A stretch of 9,464 nt of DNA, from the NCBI GenBank assembly GCA_017446355.1, contig JAFSQZ010000010.1, positions 1 through 9,464 on the forward strand, read 5' to 3'. Position numbers and translations under genes: made by a program. This DNA is from Neisseriaceae bacterium. Lineage in GTDB: Bacteria; Pseudomonadota; Gammaproteobacteria; Burkholderiales; Neisseriaceae. Position 1 is the first letter of the stretch. The number at the start of each line of letters is the position of its first letter. Below are positions 6,044 to 9,464 of this stretch, piece by piece. Below the pieces are notes generated by a model, which had not been told where the DNA came from, did not search any database, and saw nothing but the letters and a program-made list of their open reading frames with translations.

Positions 6044-6208
6044 TGTTCAGGCAGCCTGAAAGATACGGCGGTTGAACAGCAAGAGCAACAAGCCGTTACA
6101 ACTCATCAGGACACGCCACAATCGGTTGATACTGCCAAAGAAATTTTGAACGGTGCTTTGGGAATGGGTGGGTGCGAGCGTAGCACACGGCGAGGCTGTA
6201 TATTTTAA
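6044..6208 (+). pseudogene. Fragment of a probable lipoprotein gene starting within a DUS
   Basis: An open frame without a start codon reads CSGSLKDTAVEQQEQQAV, continuing HQDTPQSVDTAKEIL and NGALGMG, then runs into CERSTRRGCIF and TAA. The opening CSGSLK is encoded by the DUS itself and resembles the mature start of a lipoprotein, with the Q/T-rich linker usual after a lipid-anchored Cys. A stop (TGA) lies three codons upstream, so the signal peptide is absent. Composition is clearly richer in GC than the adjoining LprI-like relic. I do not recognise the parent gene. It could also be a chance open frame. Confidence 0.35.
6046..6060. repeat. DNA uptake sequence between two gene relics
   Basis: TTCAGGCAGCCTGAA, exact near-palindromic 15-mer, four bases after the stop of the LprI-like relic and at the abrupt change in base composition. 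Confidence 0.85.
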
Positions 6209-6224
6209 TATTCCACTGCATATT

Positions 6225-6401
6225 TTAATTATTGGTCAATAATTTTACATAATTATCATTATGCGAACTATCGTTTAAAGTTAAATCTGTAGTATTTTCT
6301 GCTAAACGCATTTGCACTCATTCTATTTCTTGCATTGGTCATTGTAGCCAGCCAATACATTTGTAATATTCGTTCTTGATGCGTTGCTTTTGCTCGTGGG
6401 T
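6225..6401 (-). pseudogene. 3' remnant of an unidentified gene with two in-frame TGA codons
   Basis: Read on the minus strand, one frame of 58 codons plus TAA gives THEQKQRIKNEYYKCIGWLQ, TGA, PMQEIE, TGA, VQMRLAENTTDLTLNDS and ends NYVKLLTNN. The polar, helix-like composition and the normal stop look like real coding sequence in decay. Both TGA codons could come from TGG. No start codon or upstream part is present: the frame meets the poly-T of the rplY terminator. No family is recognised. The relic lies antisense to the direction of the two neighbouring relics. Confidence 0.35.
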
Positions 6402-6404
6402 ACT

Positions 6405-6450
6405 AAAAAAAGGCTGCCTGAATATATTGATACACATTCAGGCAGCCTTT
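6405..6450 (-). terminator. rplY terminator made of an inverted pair of DUSs
   Basis: Two exact DUSs in opposite orientation (6411-6422 and 6437-6448) form a 15-bp stem, 6409-6423 with 6436-6450, around a 12-base loop. On the minus strand the stem is followed by seven T (complement of 6405-6411). This is a textbook Neisseriaceae DUS-pair terminator for rplY, whose stop is 36 bases upstream. The plus-strand tail is only TTTATAG, so it should work mainly in one direction. Confidence 0.88.
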
Positions 6451-6485
6451 ATAGTGGAATTAAATCAATAACTCACTAATATTGT

Positions 6486-7055
6486 TTAGATTTTTTTACC
6501 AGAAACAGTTGCTACTGCTAAATTATCACCACGTTTCAATGCGATGCTTTGTACACCTTCTGGAAAACTAATATCTGACAAGTGTAAGATATCACCTGCC
6601 ACAACTTTTTCACAATCTAATTCCAAAGCAGCTGGAATGTTTTTGGGGTCAACGATTGTGTCAACCATATTGGTTAACAAAGATACGCGACCGCTTTGTA
6701 ATTTAACTGCTTGTGATTTTTCTGCATTGACAACGTGCAATGGTAAACGCATACGCAAAGGTTCGTTTAAATTCACTGCTTGAAAGTCAATGTGTTGCAC
6801 TTGTTGTTTTACAGAGTGAATTTGGAAATCACGCACAATAACGTCTTGTTCTTTGCCGTCAATGTTTAATTTCAATACTTGAGTGAAAAATGCTTCTTTT
6901 TGCAAAGCATAGAACATTTCTTTATGATCCACTGCGATGGCTTGAACTTCGCCTAAACCATAAACAATAGCGGGTACTTTGCCTTCGTTACGCAGGCGGC
7001 GGCTCGCACTCGTACCTTGCGCTTCTCGAGCAGTTGCTTGAATTATTTGCGACAT
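6486..7055 (-). CDS. rplY: 50S ribosomal protein L25 (long, Ctc-type)
   Basis: Binds loop E of 5S rRNA in the large ribosomal subunit. It has 189 residues, so it is the two-domain Ctc/TL5 form rather than the 94-residue E. coli form. The N-terminal L25 domain (about 1-90) carries TSASRRLRNEGKVPAIVYG (15-33) and VIVRDFQIHSVKQQVQHIDF (72-91). The C-terminal TL5-type beta domain (about 95-185) has the blocks LPLHVVNAE, IPAALELD and GDILHLSDISFPEGV. A good AAGGAT ribosome-binding site stands five bases before the ATG. Upstream lies a structured leader that may autoregulate the gene; downstream is a DUS-pair terminator. In many related genomes rplY sits with prs and ispE, and neither is next to it here, so it appears to be a single-gene unit. 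Confidence 0.96.
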   Translation of the reverse strand: MSQIIQATAREAQGTSASRRLRNEGKVPAIVYGLGEVQAIAVDHKEMFYALQKEAFFTQVLKLNIDGKEQDVIVRDFQIHSVKQQVQHIDFQAVNLNEPLRMRLPLHVVNAEKSQAVKLQSGRVSLLTNMVDTIVDPKNIPAALELDCEKVVAGDILHLSDISFPEGVQSIALKRGDNLAVATVSGKKI

Positions 7056-7086
7056 TTTAAATCCTTAAATATAAAAAGTTAATGAA

Positions 7087-7119
7087 AACCGCTACCAGAT
7101 TGCGACCAATCCTGCGGTT
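7087..7119 (-). promoter_or_regulatory. Two-tier hairpin in the rplY leader
   Basis: In the rplY mRNA sense, AACCG pairs with CGGTT (complements of 7119-7115 and 7091-7087). Directly inside it CAGGATTG pairs with CAATCTG apart from one bulged G, closing a GTCG tetraloop (complement of 7103-7106). Four unpaired bases remain on the 3' side. The structure ends 31 bases before the ATG and is followed by TTTTC. It is compact and specific enough to be a protein-binding leader element, possibly for L25 itself; that is inference. L25 leader autoregulation is known in gammaproteobacteria. Confidence 0.5.
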
Positions 7120-7122
7120 GGA

Positions 7123-7203
7123 GTGATTGAAACACTTTTCAGGCAGCCTGAAAGTGTTTTGTGATTGTTTTACGGCTTTTTTATTAAACCATTAAACAAT
7201 CAC
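7123..7203 (-). promoter_or_regulatory. Competing pairings in the upstream rplY leader
   Basis: In the mRNA sense GTGATTGTTT (complement of 7203-7194) can pair fully with AAACAATCAC (complement of 7170-7161), 10 bp around a 23-base loop. A second CAATCAC (complement of 7129-7123) can pair with the same GTGATTG over 7 bp. Between these two sites lies a DUS-centred hairpin. The alternatives are mutually exclusive, as in a switch, but no function is shown. Confidence 0.4.
7138..7152. repeat. DNA uptake sequence within a larger hairpin
   Basis: TTCAGGCAGCCTGAA sits at the centre of an inverted repeat extending over 7130-7160 (AAACACTTT arms, one unpaired T). It is in the rplY leader, and on neither strand is the stem followed at once by a long T run. 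Confidence 0.85.
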
Positions 7204-7257
7204 TGTTTGCCCAAGCTAATGGGTTTTAAAATTGATAAAAATCACAAAAACTTTCGG

Positions 7258-7263
7258 ATTATA
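7258..7263 (-). promoter_or_regulatory. Candidate -10 box for rplY
   Basis: Minus-strand TATAAT (complement of 7258-7263) would start a transcript near 7251, giving a leader of about 195 bases that includes the hairpins above. The -35 region is only TTTAAA-like. A short palindrome AAGTTTTAAACTT lies at 7277-7289 just upstream. Confidence 0.35.
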
Positions 7264-7402
7264 TACTTTTTTTTAAAAGTTTTAAACTTAAATCTTAATA
7301 AAATGCGTAATTTTGAGTTTGGTGAAGCAAATTGAAAAATAACTCATTATTTAATAAGTATATTTTTTGATTTACTCTGTATTTTGCGTAAACAAATATT
7401 TT
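7264..7402. other. AT-rich spacer between rplY leader and aspC terminator
   Basis: No coding frame is seen. It contains the palindrome at 7277-7289, an imperfect inverted repeat ACTCATTA / TAATAAGT (7342-7349 and 7352-7359), and the first copy of the direct repeat CAAATATTTT near 7393. The second copy falls inside the aspC hairpin near 7418. Confidence 0.5.
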
Positions 7403-7437
7403 GGCTGCCTGAAATACCAAATATTTTCAGGCAGCCT
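7403..7437 (-). terminator. Inverted DUS pair downstream of aspC
   Basis: GGCTGCCTGAAA (7403-7414) and TTTCAGGCAGCC (7425-7436) form a 12-bp stem around a 10-base loop, starting 17 bases after the aspC stop. The right arm is an exact DUS (7426-7437); the left has TGGCTGCCTGAA, one mismatch. The minus strand continues AAAATATTTG rather than a T run, so termination may be weak. Confidence 0.55.
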
Positions 7438-7453
7438 GTATGGATAAAAGTTT

Positions 7454-8647
7454 TTACAATACTTTTACAATGCTTTCGCACAAATAACGAATATTATCAT
7501 CTGTGATACCTGCTACGTTAATGCGTCCGCTACGCACTGCATAAATCGCAAATTCTTCTTTTAGGCGGTCTACTTGTTCTGCTGTTAAACCGCTAAATGA
7601 GAACATACCGTTTTGTTGAACGATAAAGCTGAAATCTTGTTCTGCGCCACATTCTTTGAGTAAATCTACAAATTTTTGACGCATTTGTTTGATGCGTGTG
7701 CGCATTTGGGTTAATTCTTCTTCCCATTGTGCTTTTAAGGCAGCATCGTTTAATACCATTGCAACAGTATTGCCACCGTGTGATGCTGGGTTTGAATACA
7801 GTGTGCGAATAATGGTTTTTACTTGGCTGAATGCTCGGTTTGCTGAACCTTCATCAGTGGCAACAACGGTAAACGCGCCTACGCGTTCGTTGTACATACC
7901 AAAGTTTTTAGAATAAGAGCTGGCAACCAATAATTCTGGATTATGTTTTAAGAATACGCGCAAGCCATATGCGTCTTCTTCTAAACCGTTGGCGAAGCCT
8001 TGATAAGCGAAGTCAAACAATGGTAACCAGCCTTTTTCTGCTGACATTTTTGCCAAGCTTTCCCATTGTTCTGGTGTGGGGTCAATACCTGTTGGATTGT
8101 GGCAACAGCCGTGTAACAACACAACATCGCCTGATTGCGCTTGACTTAAATCTTCAATCAAGCCGTCCCAATCCAAGCCGTGTGTGGTTTTGTTGTAGTA
8201 ACGGTAATCGCGAATGTTCATACCAACTGCATTAAAAATGGCGTTGTGATTAGGCCAAGTGGGTGCTGAAATCCATACGTTTTGTGCTTTGGTTTGGCGT
8301 TTTACAAATTCAGCAGCAATGCGTAATGCCCCTGTTCCGCCTAGACTTTGTGCGGTTTTAGCGCGTTTTTGTTTGATGATATCGCTGTCTTGACCGAATA
8401 ATAAAACTTGTGTTGCTTCGTTATAAGCGGCAACACCGTCAATGGTTAAATAGTTTTTGGTATTTTCTTCTGCCAACAAGCGTGTTTCGGCTTCTTTTAC
8501 GGCTTTTAAAATAGGTGTTTTGCCTTGTGCGTCTTTGAAAACGCCAATTCCTAAATTGACTTTTTCGGCACGAGTTTCTGCTTTAAATGCTTCACCTAAA
8601 CCTAAAATTGGGTCGGCAGGCGCAGCTTGAATGTGGTCAAACAACAT
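7454..8647 (-). CDS. aspC: Aspartate/aromatic amino-acid aminotransferase
   Basis: PLP-dependent class I aminotransferase that moves the amino group between aspartate (or aromatic amino acids) and 2-oxoglutarate in the cytoplasm. It has 397 residues (E. coli AspC 396, TyrB 397). PLP lysine K247 lies in SSYSKNFGMYNERVG. N184 is in CCHNPTG, D212 and Y215 in PLFDFAYQGF, R255 in NERVG and the substrate-carboxylate R375 in SGRINVAG. The N-terminus (AAPADPILGLGEAFKAE, NLGIGVFKD) and the block GTGALRIAAEF read closer to AspC than TyrB by eye. Both activities are possible, and neisserial members are often annotated as aromatic aminotransferases. A good AGAGGA site lies 6 bases before the ATG. The gene diverges from the SIMPL gene and has its own candidate promoter and hairpin. 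Confidence 0.94.
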   Translation of the reverse strand: MLFDHIQAAPADPILGLGEAFKAETRAEKVNLGIGVFKDAQGKTPILKAVKEAETRLLAEENTKNYLTIDGVAAYNEATQVLLFGQDSDIIKQKRAKTAQSLGGTGALRIAAEFVKRQTKAQNVWISAPTWPNHNAIFNAVGMNIRDYRYYNKTTHGLDWDGLIEDLSQAQSGDVVLLHGCCHNPTGIDPTPEQWESLAKMSAEKGWLPLFDFAYQGFANGLEEDAYGLRVFLKHNPELLVASSYSKNFGMYNERVGAFTVVATDEGSANRAFSQVKTIIRTLYSNPASHGGNTVAMVLNDAALKAQWEEELTQMRTRIKQMRQKFVDLLKECGAEQDFSFIVQQNGMFSFSGLTAEQVDRLKEEFAIYAVRSGRINVAGITDDNIRYLCESIVKVL

Positions 8648-8698
8648 AATGATTCCTCTTTCTTCTTTAAGATGACAACGTCAGTTAAAATCAAAACG

Positions 8699-8757
8699 AA
8701 AAACTGCATAACTCTATACTTAACCGTGTTTTGTGGCAAGCGTTTAACGCAGTTTTT
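8699..8757. repeat. 9-bp inverted repeat around the candidate aspC promoter
   Basis: AAAAACTGC (8699-8707) and GCAGTTTTT (8749-8757) are perfect inverted copies separated by 41 bases. They bracket the -35 and -10 hexamers called at 8713-8739. The right copy runs into seven T on the plus strand. Function is unclear; a looped operator or a decayed terminator are possible. Confidence 0.35.
8713..8739 (-). promoter_or_regulatory. Candidate aspC promoter
   Basis: On the minus strand TTGCCA (complement of 8734-8739) is followed after 15 bases by TATAGA (complement of 8713-8718). The spacer is shorter than the ideal 17. The start would be near 8706, about 58 bases before the ATG. Confidence 0.4.
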
Positions 8758-8793
8758 TTGTAATTTTGTAAAAGAAAGTCATCAAAATGTAAA

Positions 8794-8805
8794 ATGCTGC
8801 CTGAA
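8794..8805 (+). repeat. DUS-like element, one mismatch
   Basis: ATGCTGCCTGAA differs from AGGCTGCCTGAA only at the second base. An AT start is the form seen in the Neisseria ATGCCGTCTGAA dialect, but the core is of the Simonsiella type. It lies in the aspC-SIMPL intergenic region. Confidence 0.5.
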
Positions 8806-8848
8806 AATCATAAGGCGAGTACAATGTAACAACTATTGAAAAATGCTT

Positions 8849-8863
8849 TTCAGGCTGCCTGAA
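8849..8863. repeat. DNA uptake sequence upstream of the SIMPL gene
   Basis: TTCAGGCTGCCTGAA, exact near-palindromic 15-mer ending 10 bases before the ribosome-binding site of the next gene, so it would lie in the mRNA leader if transcription starts upstream (a TACAAT is at 8820-8825). Confidence 0.85.
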
Positions 8864-8885
8864 TATTTACTTTAAGGATAATGTT

Positions 8886-9464
8886 ATGAAACCCATGAAT
8901 ATTAAAAAAATAATCGCCAGTGGTGCGATTTTGGCTTGTTTGACCACGCCTGCTTGGGCAGACAGTATTAACTACAATATTGTTGAATTTAGCGAAAGTG
9001 CCAGTGTTCGTGTGCCTAACGATACAATGAATGTTGTGTTGCGCATCACTGAAAATGGTAAATCGCGTCAAAATGTGAGCAATGCAGTAACACGTCGTTT
9101 AAATGCCGTGTTGGCACGCGCACAAGGCAATAAAGATTTTGAAGTGGAAAGTGGTAACCGCCATACTTATCCTGAATATGGCGATAATCATAAAATTATT
9201 GGTTGGTCAGATTCCGCTGAAATTCGAATCACCAGCCAAGCATTTGATGCTTTGAATAAATTGATTGCCGACAGTCAAAATGATGCAATGATTGACCATA
9301 TTTCGTTTTCTGTTTCCGCTAAAAACCGTGCCAAAGCAGTGGAAGAAGCCAGCGAACAAGCTTTAAAAGCTTTTCAAACACGTGCGAAAAATGTGAGCAA
9401 AACTTTGGGATTTAGCCAATATAAAATTGTCCATTTAAACTTAAATCAATCGTTTTCTACACAA
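8886..9464 (+). CDS. SIMPL-domain (DUF541, YggE-like) periplasmic protein, 3' end cut
   Basis: 193 codons are visible before the right edge; relatives are typically about 230-250 residues, so most of the protein is present. The N-terminus MKPMNIKKIIASGAILACL is a signal peptide and a type I cleavage after AWA (residue 25) is likely. An ILAC at 15-18 is a poor lipobox because of Leu at -2. The mature part begins with the SIMPL pattern FSESASVRVPNDTMNVVLRI and has VTRRLNAVLARAQ (68-80) and the late block AKNRAKAVEEASEQALKAF. The family is periplasmic or outer-membrane associated and linked to oxidative-stress phenotypes in E. coli YggE; its biochemical role is unsettled. AAGGA seven bases before the ATG fixes this start. 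An overlapping ATG at 8881 is out of frame and hits TGA at once. No break is seen. Confidence 0.88.
   Translation, partial: MKPMNIKKIIASGAILACLTTPAWADSINYNIVEFSESASVRVPNDTMNVVLRITENGKSRQNVSNAVTRRLNAVLARAQGNKDFEVESGNRHTYPEYGDNHKIIGWSDSAEIRITSQAFDALNKLIADSQNDAMIDHISFSVSAKNRAKAVEEASEQALKAFQTRAKNVSKTLGFSQYKIVHLNLNQSFSTQ

Noticed and set aside
5290..6485. Insertion sequence or phage remnant in the gap
   Set aside because: No transposase-like text, terminal inverted repeats or target-site duplication were seen; only short gene relics and DUSs.
545..8863. Repeated 12-15 base units as a CRISPR array or dispersed mobile repeat
   Set aside because: The units are scattered, in both orientations and inside genes, and match the known Neisseriaceae uptake sequence; there are no regular spacers.
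8881..8889. ATG at 8881 as start of the last gene
   Set aside because: It meets TGA after two codons; the ATG at 8886 has correct spacing from AAGGA and the right frame.
8850..9071. Minus-strand frame of 73 codons
   Set aside because: It is antisense to the SIMPL gene start, which has a signal peptide and ribosome-binding site.

Overview
The window looks like chromosomal DNA of a member of the Neisseriaceae, closest to the Simonsiella/Alysiella side of the family. The main reason is the DNA uptake sequence (DUS). The 12-mer AGGCTGCCTGAA, on one strand or the other, occurs exactly 11 times by my reading, singly, as near-palindromic 15-mers, or as inverted pairs. This is the dialect described as AG-simDUS. 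The proteins fit a beta-proteobacterium and base composition is moderately AT-rich (about 43% GC in a sampled part of galE). The species call is inference.

Layout: a 5'-complete cysK (minus, running off the left edge) diverges from galE (plus). A short lipoprotein gene and greA follow on the plus strand. greA converges on mnmA (minus) across a bidirectional hairpin. zapE (minus) lies upstream of mnmA. Positions 5290-6485 hold no intact gene. They contain a very AT-rich, frameshifted LprI/DUF1311-like gene and two further relics, one per strand, with DUSs between them. Then come rplY (minus) with a long, hairpin-rich leader, aspC (minus), and a divergent SIMPL/DUF541 gene that runs off the right edge.

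The intact genes are mostly housekeeping and look largely independently transcribed: cysteine synthesis (cysK), UDP-galactose metabolism for surface glycans (galE), transcript-cleavage factor (greA), tRNA 2-thiolation (mnmA), division-associated ATPase (zapE), 5S rRNA-binding ribosomal protein L25 (rplY) and aspartate/aromatic transamination (aspC). I see no shared pathway among them.

The most interesting signals are regulatory or degenerative. A promoter followed directly by an intrinsic terminator lies in the greA leader, recalling the E. coli GraL arrangement. The rplY leader has a two-tier hairpin close to the start codon and competing upstream pairings. The LprI-like gene is broken at a run of nine A, a possible phase-variation or slippage site. 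I found no CRISPR array, intact mobile element, tRNA or rRNA, and no convincing new multi-gene system.
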